Of a stretch of 64,000 nt of DNA, positions 44,772 to 52,940 are shown piece after piece. Numbering within the stretch: position 1 is the first letter of the stretch; each line of letters starts with the position of its first letter. The position numbers were made by a program, and so were the translations under genes. Source of the stretch: CAWGXG01 sp963826505 (GTDB lineage Bacteria > Chloroflexota > Anaerolineae > Aggregatilineales > Aggregatilineaceae); the NCBI GenBank assembly GCA_963826505.1, contig CAWGXG010000001.1:1-64000 (forward strand), written 5' to 3'. The notes under the pieces were generated by a model. That model had not been told where the DNA came from. It saw only the letters and a program-made list of their open reading frames with translations, and did no database searches.

Positions 44772-44821
44772 CGCCCCTTCTCCGGCGCAACCAGAGAGGG
44801 GGCGTTGGTTTATATTTACCA
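44772..44821 (+). terminator. Terminator after the Met-rich secreted protein
   Basis: CGCCCCTTCTC pairs with GAGAGGGGGCG (one wobble) over an 11-base loop, followed by TTGGTTT. It also belongs to the GGGAGGGG repeat family. Confidence 0.55.
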
Positions 44822-44857
44822 GTTGCCGGGCGCGCAGCGCGTCGCTATCATCACACT

Positions 44858-45658
44858 ATGCGCCGCACACGCCTCCTTTGCTTTGCACGTTTGGTGATCG
44901 CCGCCCTGGTCGCCGGGGAACTGCTCGCGGCGGCGTGGTCCGCGCGCGCCGACTCCACGCGCCGCCGGGTGCGCGTGCCGATCCTCATGTACCATTACAT
45001 CGGCGAGGTACCACCCAACGCGGATATTTACCGCCGCGATCTGACCGTCACGCCGCGCGCCTTCGAGGAACAGCTCGCGTGGCTGCGCGGGCAGGGTTTC
45101 ACGGCGGTGACGCTGGACGATCTGGTCGCCGCGCTGACGCAGGGCGCGCCGCTGCCGCCGCGTGCTGTGATTCTGACTTTCGACGATGGCTACGCCGACG
45201 CTTACACCAACGCCTTCCCCCTGTTGCGCCGCTACGAGTTGACCGGTACTTTCTTCGTCGTGACCGAATGGATCGACACTGCCCAGCCCGGCTATCTGAC
45301 CTGGGACCAGGCGCGAACGATGGCGGCGGCGGGCATGACAATCGCGAGTCATACGCGCTCGCATCCCGATCTGACCGACGGCTGCGATTACGACTGCCGC
45401 ATTTACCAGATTCTCGGCAGCGTGCAGACCATCGAGGCCGAGATCGGCGAGCGCCCGCGTTTTTTCTGCTATCCGAGCGGGCGTTATGATGACGGCGTGC
45501 TGGATGTGCTGCGCTCGGTGGGCATCGAGGCGGCCGTCACGACGGAGGCGGGCACGCTGCACACGTCCGATAATCTGCTGGAACTGTCACGGGCACGCAT
45601 GCGCAACACCACGACCATCGCCGATCTGGCGTGGATGGTGTATCAGTGGACGGAATAG
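44858..45658 (+). CDS. Polysaccharide deacetylase (NodB-domain) family protein
   Basis: 266 residues with an N-terminal signal or anchor segment (residues 5-30). Carbohydrate esterase 4 motifs: motif 1 ILTFDDGYADAY (catalytic and metal Asp), motif 2 SHTRSHPDL (metal His residues), and FCYPSGRYDD. Likely removes acetyl groups from peptidoglycan or chitin-like polymers outside the membrane. The N-terminal VPILMYHYIGEVPP is also typical. No clear ribosome binding site. Confidence 0.88.
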   Translation: MRRTRLLCFARLVIAALVAGELLAAAWSARADSTRRRVRVPILMYHYIGEVPPNADIYRRDLTVTPRAFEEQLAWLRGQGFTAVTLDDLVAALTQGAPLPPRAVILTFDDGYADAYTNAFPLLRRYELTGTFFVVTEWIDTAQPGYLTWDQARTMAAAGMTIASHTRSHPDLTDGCDYDCRIYQILGSVQTIEAEIGERPRFFCYPSGRYDDGVLDVLRSVGIEAAVTTEAGTLHTSDNLLELSRARMRNTTTIADLAWMVYQWTE

Positions 45659-45781
45659 GCGAGGGATCACTCTTGCAGCGCGATCGCGCTGGCAGGCTCA
45701 TACTGATCGCTCAAGAAGCCGGGCGGGCACCGGTAGGGGTGGTGTCCGCCCGTAGTAGGGGTTGGAAGCGGGTCACCCAGT

Positions 45782-46384
45782 TTAGAAGTGCCGGGATCGC
45801 CCGATAAGCAGAGCCACGCCGATCACGATCAGCAGCAGCCCTGCACCTCCCACATGGATTAGGCTGGACAGGCCGATTACGCCCAGCACAGCGGCAGCGA
45901 GGGCGCGATTGCGCAGGGTAGGCGTCCACACGCGCCCGCCCATCTCGAAACGCTGCCACGTGTCATAGGCCAGCCAGCCGCCCGCGCCGACCAGGATCAC
46001 GCTCCAAACGTTGAACTGGAGCAAGCCCAACAGGCCGATCAGCGCGGTCAGACCGCCGAACGCCACACGGTTGCGGGACGTATCGTCCCAGCGTTGTCCG
46101 GCGTCCTGGTAGCGGAGCCACCCGCTCGCGGCGATCCAACCACCGACCGCCGCCAGTACCAGCGCCCACAGATTGAAGGACATCCCCAACAAGCCGCCCA
46201 CCGCCATCAGCACGCCGAGGGCTAACAGCGCCAGCCCGGCCAGGGCTGTCCAGTTGCGCTCGTCCAGCAGCGCCTGGATGCTGATCGGTGGAACAGGGTG
46301 TCCATCCAACGCGCCATTGGTGCGTTTGCGCTTATCGCGCCGAGTGCCGGTGGTGGGGCCGTTGAATTGGGATGAGTTGCTCAT
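45782..46384 (-). CDS. Membrane protein with repeated two-helix units, unknown function
   Basis: 200 residues with about six hydrophobic helices arranged as similar units separated by short loops (RYQDAGQRWDD; RFEMGGRVWTP). Each unit has a GxxxLxGLL-like first helix and VGGWIA/AGGWLA-type second helix. The cytoplasmic N-terminus is basic. AGAGGA precedes the ATG. No family assigned. Confidence 0.6.
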   Translation of the reverse strand: MSNSSQFNGPTTGTRRDKRKRTNGALDGHPVPPISIQALLDERNWTALAGLALLALGVLMAVGGLLGMSFNLWALVLAAVGGWIAASGWLRYQDAGQRWDDTSRNRVAFGGLTALIGLLGLLQFNVWSVILVGAGGWLAYDTWQRFEMGGRVWTPTLRNRALAAAVLGVIGLSSLIHVGGAGLLLIVIGVALLIGRSRHF

Positions 46385-46515
46385 AACAATCCTCTCTTCC
46401 GCTGGGTGCGCGGTGTTTTCATACTACATTACGCAGCAGGCCGCCCCCGCGTTGCGCGCTGCGAAGTTTTTGACATAGTTCTAACGCGGGAGGCTTGCCT
46501 CGCGACGCGTCGATC

Positions 46516-46532
46516 CCCTACAATATGTAGGG
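46516..46532. promoter_or_regulatory. Perfect inverted repeat overlapping a putative -10 box upstream of ferritin
   Basis: CCCTAC-AATAT-GTAGGG (6-bp arms, 5-base spacer). TACAAT at 46519-46524 within it fits a -10 box with TTGCCT 18 bases upstream. Symmetry and position suggest a repressor site, possibly for an iron-responsive regulator; the identity of the protein is not known. Confidence 0.5.
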
Positions 46533-46662
46533 TGGTCGGCATCACTTGACGAGCCGTCGCCCGCCGCCGATCGTGCGGCGGATTCCCCAGCATCGACTCT
46601 GCGCCGCGCTCTCGCTGACCCCCTTGGCTTGAACCCTGGCTCATCTGATGGAGGTTATCCCC

Positions 46663-47175
46663 ATGTTAAGCGACAAAATGCAAGCAGCCATGAACAAACA
46701 GATCAATGCTGAGTTCCACTCGGCCTATATTTACCTATCCATGGCGGCCTATTTCGAGGACAAAAACCTGCACGGCTTCGCCAACTGGATGCGCATCCAG
46801 ACGCAGGAAGAACGCGATCACGCCCTGCGCTTCTACAATTTCATCTTGGAACGCCGTGGCCGCGTGCTGTTGCAGCCGATCGAAGCGGTCCCGACCGATT
46901 GGGACTCGCCGACGGCGGTCTTTGAAGCGGCCTTTGCCCACGAGCAGAAGATCAGCGGCATGATCAACGATCTGATGAACCTCGCCGTCCAGGAGAGAGA
47001 CCACGCGGCGGTGAGCTTCCTGCAGTGGTTCGTAGACGAACAGGTCGAGGAAGAATTGAACGCGGACAACATTGTGCAACAGCTCAAGATGGTGGGTGAC
47101 GCGGGCGCGGCGCTGTTCCTGATGGATCGCGAAATGGGAACGCGCGTCTATACGCCTGCGGCGGCAGCCGAATAG
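46663..47175 (+). CDS. Bacterial non-heme ferritin
   Basis: 170 residues. Iron-storage cage protein. Ferroxidase ligands are at the expected places: Glu in INAEFHSAYIY, Glu and His in QTQEERDHALRF, Glu in HEQKISG and a Gln in WFVDEQVEEE. It lacks the Met heme ligand of bacterioferritins. ATG 46663 with GGAGG upstream. Confidence 0.93.
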   Translation: MLSDKMQAAMNKQINAEFHSAYIYLSMAAYFEDKNLHGFANWMRIQTQEERDHALRFYNFILERRGRVLLQPIEAVPTDWDSPTAVFEAAFAHEQKISGMINDLMNLAVQERDHAAVSFLQWFVDEQVEEELNADNIVQQLKMVGDAGAALFLMDREMGTRVYTPAAAAE

Positions 47176-47209
47176 AGCGATGGTCTGCGGGCAAATTGGC
47201 TTTTAGAAT

Positions 47210-47243
47210 GCAAAACAGGGTGCATCACGCGCCCTGTTTTTTG
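47210..47243. terminator. Bidirectional terminator
   Basis: GCAAAACAGGG and CCCTGTTTTTTGC form a stem with runs of T on both strands, between the convergent ferritin and RibD-type genes. Confidence 0.85.
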
Positions 47244-47250
47244 CGTCTGG

Positions 47251-47793
47251 CTAGCGCACGACGCGATAGCGGGATTGCACTAATCCGCTCGCGAACGTTT
47301 TGGTTTCAAGATGAACCAGCTTGATGTCTTCGGCCAGCGGACCAAAGAGCGGGATACCGTCCCCGATCAAGACCGGAATCCGGCTGATGATCAACTCGTG
47401 AATCAGCCCGGCGCTCAGAAACGATTGGATGGTCTGGCCGCCGTCCACGTACAGATGCTTGATCCCCGCTGCGCCCAGTCGCGCCACCAGGGCGAGCGGC
47501 GTCTCTGAGGTGATGTCAACCCGGCCCGCCAGGTGTTCGGGGCGATCACTCTGGCTCAAGGTGCGGCTCAGCACGACGACCGGCGTGCCCTCGTACGGCC
47601 ATTCCCCAAACGTCAGCACTTTTTGATAGGTGCCGCGGCCCATGACCAGCGTGTCGACCGCGCGCATGAAGTCGTGAAAACCGTAATCCTCACCGCTGGA
47701 GTCAAAATGCAGCCAGTCCAGGTTGCCGTCCTGGCGCGCGATGAAACCATCCAGACTCGTAGCAATGAACGCGGATGCTTTGGGGTCCGCCAT
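47251..47793 (-). CDS. Dihydrofolate-reductase/RibD C-terminal family protein
   Basis: 180 residues. SAFIATSLDGFIARQDGNLDW is the N-terminal cofactor-binding segment (quoted in part: ATSLDGFIARQDG), VMGRGTYQK the conserved GRxTY motif, and HLYVDGGQTIQSFL the C-terminal NADPH site. Many members are annotated as dihydrofolate reductase without proof; the substrate is open. ATG 47793 with GAGGGAG is preferred to GTG 47805. It ends the minus-strand cluster that begins with the Crp gene. Confidence 0.88.
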   Translation of the reverse strand: MADPKASAFIATSLDGFIARQDGNLDWLHFDSSGEDYGFHDFMRAVDTLVMGRGTYQKVLTFGEWPYEGTPVVVLSRTLSQSDRPEHLAGRVDITSETPLALVARLGAAGIKHLYVDGGQTIQSFLSAGLIHELIISRIPVLIGDGIPLFGPLAEDIKLVHLETKTFASGLVQSRYRVVR

Positions 47794-47801
47794 AGACTCC
47801 C

Positions 47802-48569
47802 TCACTCATTGGATTCGACATGCCCGCCAGGACGAATATAGCGCGTCGCCAGGTGCGCGCCCAGCGCCTCTTTGAGCGCGTCTTTCATAATGTTGCCGGA
47901 GACGTGCATCAGCGTGTCGCCGTACTGCGGATCGATGCCCATGCTGGCCTGACAGGGGTAATGGTGGTGATGCAGGCCGCCCGCCTCGATCGCGTCGTCT
48001 ACTGACGCGCCGGTCAGCAGTTCTGCCACGTAGCGCCCGCAGCCGCAGCAAGCATCCCGCGTTACCGTGATGTGCGTGATGGTGCGCGTCTGGTCGTCGA
48101 CTTCGGCGCGAAAGGCGGGCGCGCCGAAATGCTGTGCGAACTCCCGGATCAGCGGGTCGTCATAGGTGGTTTTCTCGCGCAGCGCATTGGTATGCGTCGC
48201 CGTCAGCGAGCAGAACGGCTTGGGCGTCACACACGCCACGCCGATCCGTTCGAGCCAGCCGTGCAGTTGGCGCGCCAATCCCACTGGCAGCCAGGCCGTG
48301 TTATCGATCGGCGCGATCACGGCGCGCGCGCCGGTCATCTGCGCGATGTCGGGGATCAGCTCCGCCGCACCTCTGACTTCGGCCAGTGAGAGGATCAGGT
48401 CGGCGGGCGCGAGCGCCTCCGGCAGATAGTCTTCGGGATAGTCGATGACCGGCGGGAGGACGGCGGGCGTTTGCCATTCGGCGATCTGCCAGTCCTGCGG
48501 CCCGTGCTGGCGCAGCGTCTCGACGTGCCGCCGCCCATATTCCCCGGTGATGAGTACGAGAATGCGCAT
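47802..48569 (-). CDS. DUF166 family protein
   Basis: 255 residues. It resembles DUF166 proteins of archaea and some bacteria. A Rossmann-like N-terminal half (ILVLITGEYGRRHVETL) is followed by a Cys-rich C-terminal half with ACCGCGRYVAELL and HHHHYPCQASMGID, which could bind a metal or cluster. Its function is not established. The stop lies 9 bases before the RibD-type start, so the two are cotranscribed. Confidence 0.7.
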   Translation of the reverse strand: MRILVLITGEYGRRHVETLRQHGPQDWQIAEWQTPAVLPPVIDYPEDYLPEALAPADLILSLAEVRGAAELIPDIAQMTGARAVIAPIDNTAWLPVGLARQLHGWLERIGVACVTPKPFCSLTATHTNALREKTTYDDPLIREFAQHFGAPAFRAEVDDQTRTITHITVTRDACCGCGRYVAELLTGASVDDAIEAGGLHHHHYPCQASMGIDPQYGDTLMHVSGNIMKDALKEALGAHLATRYIRPGGHVESNE

Positions 48570-48609
48570 GAGGCGTTATCCGTGAGCGCGCCGGGCGATC
48601 GCGGCGGCG

Positions 48610-48825
48610 CTAGTGATCGTCATGATCGTGGTGGTCGGCATAGGGCAGCGTTTCCGCGCCGGGCAAAATATCGGCGAGCTGCTGCGGGTTGTGGATCAGA
48701 ATTGGGAGATGCTGCGGGCAAATCCACACGGACGCACCCCGGTACGCAAGGGCGAGCAGGGGAACGCTGCCGCTGTTCTGTTGGCAGACCAGGCAGCGCG
48801 GTTCAGTGGAGTCAGTGGCGGGCAT
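48610..48825 (-). CDS. Small Cys/His-rich, possibly zinc-binding protein
   Basis: 71 residues. RCLVCQQNSG and WICPQHLP supply three Cys and one His, likely one zinc site. The C-terminus is YADHHDHDDH, a metal-binding-type tail. AAAGGAT precedes ATG 48825. It lies between the membrane protein and the DUF166 gene, same strand. Confidence 0.65.
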   Translation of the reverse strand: MPATDSTEPRCLVCQQNSGSVPLLALAYRGASVWICPQHLPILIHNPQQLADILPGAETLPYADHHDHDDH

Positions 48826-48900
48826 GAATGATCCTTTCTGCGATGTTCGATGAGAGTCACTTGCGGGCGGGACGACCGCACGCCGTCCCGCCCGAGGCAT

Positions 48901-49809
48901 TCAACTTTTCAGCGTTTCTGAGCGCGGGTCCAGCAGTACGATTAGACCCAACATCCCCATATTCGCAAACAACATCGGGGCGAGAAACGGCGCGCCCCGG
49001 ATAAACCGCTCCGGCACGATCGAGCCGCGTGCGGTGAGATCGTCCTGGATGTGGAAGTACGCCCCCAGCAGCCCGGTGACGATCAACAGCAGCATGGTGA
49101 TGGCGTAGATCGCCAGATCGGCGCGCGTCGGACGTTCTAGCAGGCCAACCGTGATCATGACTACGGTCGCGAAGACGCCCACCACCGTCGGAATCCACAG
49201 GTAATCATTTTCAAAGCCAGTGCGGGCATGATCCAGCACGGCACTGATGGTTGTGACCATCGCGCCGCAGCCCATCATCAGGAAGTAGGCGCGCGTTTTG
49301 CTGAGCGGCAGTTGCAGACCGACGTGGCGCCACAGGCGCAGCCGCCCGCTGTCCGGCGGATCTTCGACCCACGCGGCGCTGATGCCCCACAGCCCGACCA
49401 GCGCGAACATGAGCGGCCCCAGCGTGGGCGGTCCCCACACCAGCAGCCGCACGGTGAGCTGTTCGCCCGGCGCGGCCTCTGGCAGAGCGGCCCGCCGCAG
49501 GTGGAAATACATCCCCAGCAGGCCGACTCCCGTGCTGCACAGCAAAACCAGCGTCGCCAGGATGGTGGCGGTGGGCCGGTGACGCAGCGCGATCACGCCC
49601 GCGACGAGCAGCAGCGCGCCCGCCACCGGTCCAAAGATGATCGGAATCCACTCGTCCGGCACGATCGTCCCGCTGATGCTGTGCGCCAGATAGATGTCGA
49701 TGCCCAGGAAGATCTCGTTCACGGCGGCCATCAACAGCATGATCTGATCGCGCGACAGCGGGATGCGCACGCGCCGCACTGGTGGCACCAAGGTCGCCAG
49801 ATGGTACAT
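48901..49809 (-). CDS. Eight-helix membrane protein with internal duplication, partner of the octaheme cytochrome
   Basis: 302 residues with about eight transmembrane helices in two similar halves (about 22-147 and 172-298). Matching elements are GLLGMYFHLR and GLLGAYFHIQ, and GPPTLGPLMF and GAPFLAPMLF. His43 and His103 in the first half match His194 and His253 in the second, spaced 60 and 59 residues. Such symmetric membrane His pairs could bind heme b. The gene starts 2 bases past the cytochrome stop codon, indicating a shared complex. No known family recognised. Confidence 0.7.
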   Translation of the reverse strand: MYHLATLVPPVRRVRIPLSRDQIMLLMAAVNEIFLGIDIYLAHSISGTIVPDEWIPIIFGPVAGALLLVAGVIALRHRPTATILATLVLLCSTGVGLLGMYFHLRRAALPEAAPGEQLTVRLLVWGPPTLGPLMFALVGLWGISAAWVEDPPDSGRLRLWRHVGLQLPLSKTRAYFLMMGCGAMVTTISAVLDHARTGFENDYLWIPTVVGVFATVVMITVGLLERPTRADLAIYAITMLLLIVTGLLGAYFHIQDDLTARGSIVPERFIRGAPFLAPMLFANMGMLGLIVLLDPRSETLKS

Positions 49810-49811
49810 GG

Positions 49812-51158
49812 CTAACTGCCGCTCCCGCTGCTACTGGCTCCCGTGGCATCAGACGGCGTGGCCTGATCGGTCGTGGCGGCACCAAACGCGGCCATCTCTT
49901 CGGCGGTCATCTCGCGCAGCTCGGCCAGATCGCTCAGGATTTCGTATGCGCCGTGCCACTGCACATAGTCCGCGCCCTGCATCCACGCGCCAAACTTCGC
50001 CGTGCGGCCCCAGTGGTGCCACAGCTCGAAGTAGGTGAAGTCGATCGGCTGGTCGAACGGTTCCGCCGTCATCAGACCGTTGTCTTTCAGCGGCTGGACG
50101 ATATCGTTGCTCTCTTTCACCCAGGCATTGACCGCCTCGACCAGTTTGTCGCCATCGGCGTAAAAGTCGGAGACGAACTCCGAGTTATGACATTCCAGGC
50201 AGACATTTTGCATGCGCACGGCGTTATCCTGCCAGGCGGGCCGCCGCTCGCTGATCGGCGCGAACAGGTACCACGTCAGGCGATCGCCCACATCGTGGGT
50301 GGTGCCCGCGCTGCCAAACCCGCTCATATGACAGATTGCGCAGGTCGGGGCGGGGAAGTCGACGGCGGTCAGCGTGCCGGGATCGGCATCCCAGTTCCAG
50401 TTATCGCCCATGGTTGCGTAGGCGATGCCATGTGCCGATTCCTGGTAGATTTCATACTGTGGGTGATCCGGCCCGATGTGGCAGGCGTTGCAGGTTTCGG
50501 GCTTGCGCACCTGTTCCAGACTGAATTCGTGGCGCAGGTGGCATTTCTGGCATTGGCCAACCGAGCCATCCAACGCGGGCACTCCGATGCCGTGACACGA
50601 TTCGCAGGCAAAGCGCGTTACGTCCGGCCCTTCCATCGCAAAGAGATCGTTGCGCGATTTGTCCGGCGCGTATGTGCCTTCGGGGATAGCCTGGTACATG
50701 GCGAGCAGGTCTTCGCTCAACCCGGCGGTACCGGCATACGCTACGTAGGCGGGCAGGGAGTGGCGGCTGGCGTAAAACTCTTTGACTTCGGAGGTGTGGC
50801 ACTGTTCGCAGCGGGCTGCCGTCGGGGAGGCCAGCACATATGTCCCCTGGTGTTCGACTGCGCCCGGATAATCTTGTTTGACCTCGTGGCAGTCTTCACA
50901 TTTCACATTGGCCGCGGCCATCGTGCTGTACCCGTACTGTTCCACGATACCGGGCGTGCTGCGTTTGTGGCATGTCACGCAGTCGTTATTGCTGTCGGCC
51001 AGGGCATTGACACGGGCTGGCCCTTCCTCGGCTTCTTTGGCGTTTCCTACGGCGATGATCACCAAAATCAAGCCGAGCACGATGATCACGCCGACCAGCC
51101 CTACGACAAGTACGCGGCCAGCGCTTAACCAGCCGCGCGGCTGTGGTTGTTCGGACAT
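49812..51158 (-). CDS. Membrane-anchored octaheme cytochrome c, hydroxylamine-oxidoreductase-like
   Basis: 448 residues. One transmembrane helix (about 14-38) followed by eight CXXCH motifs: CVTCH, CEDCH, CEQCH, CESCH, CQKCH, CNACH, CAICH and CLECH. The segment HPQYEIYQESAHGIAY and the C-terminal FELWHHWGRTAKFGAWM and ADYVQWHGAYEI are like the HAO family of octaheme proteins. HAO-like proteins oxidise hydroxylamine or hydrazine, or reduce nitrite. I could not decide whether the Tyr that crosslinks the catalytic heme is present. Cotranscribed with the eight-helix protein. Confidence 0.88.
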   Translation of the reverse strand: MSEQPQPRGWLSAGRVLVVGLVGVIIVLGLILVIIAVGNAKEAEEGPARVNALADSNNDCVTCHKRSTPGIVEQYGYSTMAAANVKCEDCHEVKQDYPGAVEHQGTYVLASPTAARCEQCHTSEVKEFYASRHSLPAYVAYAGTAGLSEDLLAMYQAIPEGTYAPDKSRNDLFAMEGPDVTRFACESCHGIGVPALDGSVGQCQKCHLRHEFSLEQVRKPETCNACHIGPDHPQYEIYQESAHGIAYATMGDNWNWDADPGTLTAVDFPAPTCAICHMSGFGSAGTTHDVGDRLTWYLFAPISERRPAWQDNAVRMQNVCLECHNSEFVSDFYADGDKLVEAVNAWVKESNDIVQPLKDNGLMTAEPFDQPIDFTYFELWHHWGRTAKFGAWMQGADYVQWHGAYEILSDLAELREMTAEEMAAFGAATTDQATPSDATGASSSGSGS

Positions 51159-51243
51159 AGCAACCCCCTTCGCTCAAATTATTCAAAAAATCCAGTCTAT
51201 TGACGCCGTTTTGCAGATCGTTCGAGCTCATACCTCCTTGCTT

Positions 51244-51837
51244 CTATTCGTGCGATGACGTGCTGTCCCGGATCAACAGCAGCAGCATGACGAGCGGCGT
51301 CCGCGCGTGGACGCTGTGCGCCAGATGCGGCGGCATGTGAACCCACGTGCCGGGACGGGCCTGCAGTTTGTCGTCGCCCAACGTGAGATCGGCCTCACCC
51401 TGGACGAAGACGAGCGTCGCCGGTTGGGACGCGGTGTGTTGTGACAACTCTTGACCCGCCGCGAATCCAAACAACACCGCTTTGACGCCGTCGCCGGTGT
51501 GCAGCGTGCGGCTGACGATGCTGTCGGGGGGAATCTCGGGTAAGGCGTCATTCAGATTGTCGAAAAAAGCGTAAGGCAGCATGGCTTGTCCTCGCAATGA
51601 AATGGACATTTCAGGCGCAAATGCAGCGGAGACCCGGCGGACCACGTAGGGGAGCGCGATAGCATCTTCGGGACAGACAGCTTCGCATTCAGCCGCGTAA
51701 GTGCAGCGATCCGGGTGCACGACAACGGCCTTGCCTGCGACCAGCCCCAGCGCCTGTTCAGGACAACTGGGAACGCAATCGCCGCAGCCTGTGCAGCGGG
51801 ACAGATCGATGCGCGGCAGCCATTCTTGCGAGATCAC
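51244..51837 (-). CDS. Ferredoxin-cupin fusion protein
   Basis: 197 residues. Residues 1-65 hold a ferredoxin with a complete 4Fe-4S motif, CTGCGDCVPSCP, and a second one, CTYAAECEAVCP, in which the second Cys is Ala, leaving three ligands. A cupin domain follows (about 85-190: LVFVQGEADLTLGDDKL, PGTWVHMPPHLAHSVHA with His residues). The fusion joins electron transfer to a metal or ligand sensor. Same strand as Crp (upstream) and octaheme cytochrome (downstream, 86 bases). Confidence 0.8.
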   Translation of the reverse strand: MISQEWLPRIDLSRCTGCGDCVPSCPEQALGLVAGKAVVVHPDRCTYAAECEAVCPEDAIALPYVVRRVSAAFAPEMSISLRGQAMLPYAFFDNLNDALPEIPPDSIVSRTLHTGDGVKAVLFGFAAGQELSQHTASQPATLVFVQGEADLTLGDDKLQARPGTWVHMPPHLAHSVHARTPLVMLLLLIRDSTSSHE

Positions 51838-51963
51838 CGGGTCCTCGCGCGTAACTCGTTCGATAGAGTATTTTATAGCGTATCAGAAAACCCGGGCTGA
51901 AGCCTTGATCCAGATCAAGAGGCGGGGTGGGGACCATCAGAAAGGCGTTCAAGAATACGCCTT

Positions 51964-52001
51964 TTACAGTCTGCTGATAACTGTTCGCTGACCGCTGTTC
52001 A
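51964..52001. repeat. Heptanucleotide repeat array
   Basis: CAGTCTG, CTGATAA, CTGTTCG, CTGACCG, CTGTTCA in register, ending at the stop side of the Crp gene. Confidence 0.6.
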
Positions 52002-52691
52002 CTCCAGCGCGACGGCGCGCAGCAGGTCCTCGCGTAGAATCAGGATCGTCTGGCGGTCGAAGCGGATCGCGCCCATGTCTTCCAGAGCGCGCAGCGCCCG
52101 GCTGACGGTTTCCGGCGTGGTGCCGAGATAGGCGGCGACGGTGGCCCGCGTGATGCCCGGTCCGCTGAGCGCGTCGTTCTCCGCCTGCCGGAGCAGGTAA
52201 CGGGCCAGCCGCGTGGGCACGGAGCACAGGGCCAGATCGTCGAGCTGCTGCACCAGGTGGCGCATCCGCTGGCTGATAATGACGAGCGCGTTTTGCATTA
52301 GGGCGGGGTTGGCGCGGAATTCAGCCCACAGTGTCTCGGCGCTGAGCGTCCACGCGGTCACATCGGTGAGGGCCAGCGCGTTGGCCGGGTTGGGACCGCC
52401 GTCCAGCGCTGAAATGTCGTTGAACGAATCGCCGGGTCCGGCCAGCAGCAGGATATATTCGCGTCCATCGGTGCTCACGCGGAACACTTTGACGCGCCCG
52501 CTTTCAATGATCCACAGCCCGCTGGACTCGCCACTCTCGACCACTATCAGCTCGCCCGCGCTGACGTGGTGGTGGGCGGCCTGTCCGGCCAGGGTCGTCA
52601 GCCGTTCGGCGGGCACCGCGGAAAAATAGGGCAGGCGGGCCAGACGTTCCGGCAGGGTGAGGCTGGGTGAAAAGGTATTGGATTGAGCCAT
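51999..52691 (-). CDS. Crp/Fnr family transcriptional regulator
   Basis: 230 residues. Cyclic-nucleotide-binding fold at about 10-130 (GLWIIESGRVKVFRVSTDGRE) and helix-turn-helix ITRATVAAYLGTTPETVSRA near the C-terminus. The pocket segment is DSFNDISALDGG and then PNPANALALTD, without the Arg-Ser pair that holds the cAMP phosphate in E. coli CRP. It also lacks the N-terminal Cys of FNR. The ligand is thus open; redox or NO sensing is possible given the neighbours. ATG 52691 lacks a clear binding site. Confidence 0.85.
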   Translation of the reverse strand: MAQSNTFSPSLTLPERLARLPYFSAVPAERLTTLAGQAAHHHVSAGELIVVESGESSGLWIIESGRVKVFRVSTDGREYILLLAGPGDSFNDISALDGGPNPANALALTDVTAWTLSAETLWAEFRANPALMQNALVIISQRMRHLVQQLDDLALCSVPTRLARYLLRQAENDALSGPGITRATVAAYLGTTPETVSRALRALEDMGAIRFDRQTILILREDLLRAVALE

Positions 52692-52907
52692 AGGGTTGTT
52701 CGGAACAGTGTGCGTTCGATCGCCAATCAAGATGATAAGAGCACGCGATCGCGTTCATGCCCTCATGTCGATCATACACCTTTTATCCCGTGTTGGGTGT
52801 CAGGAGTCGCCTTTGCTGCGATCGACGTATTCGTCGGTGGTGCCGTCAGCCGGGAACGACCAGCGCACCGCAAAAACAGCAGGCGGCCCTGGGTGTTGGC
52901 TGCCTGC

Positions 52908-52940
52908 CGTTGGCTGATCACTGTCTGCTGTCTGCTTACT
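52908..52940. repeat. Heptanucleotide repeat array at the cyclase stop
   Basis: CTGATCA, CTGTCTG, CTGTCTG, CTTACTC in register, running into the cyclase stop codon region. Confidence 0.45.

Noticed and set aside
49812..51158. Firm assignment of the octaheme protein as hydroxylamine oxidoreductase
   Set aside because: Eight CXXCH motifs and several HAO-like segments are present, but the crosslinking Tyr could not be placed by eye, so nitrite-reducing or other activities remain possible.
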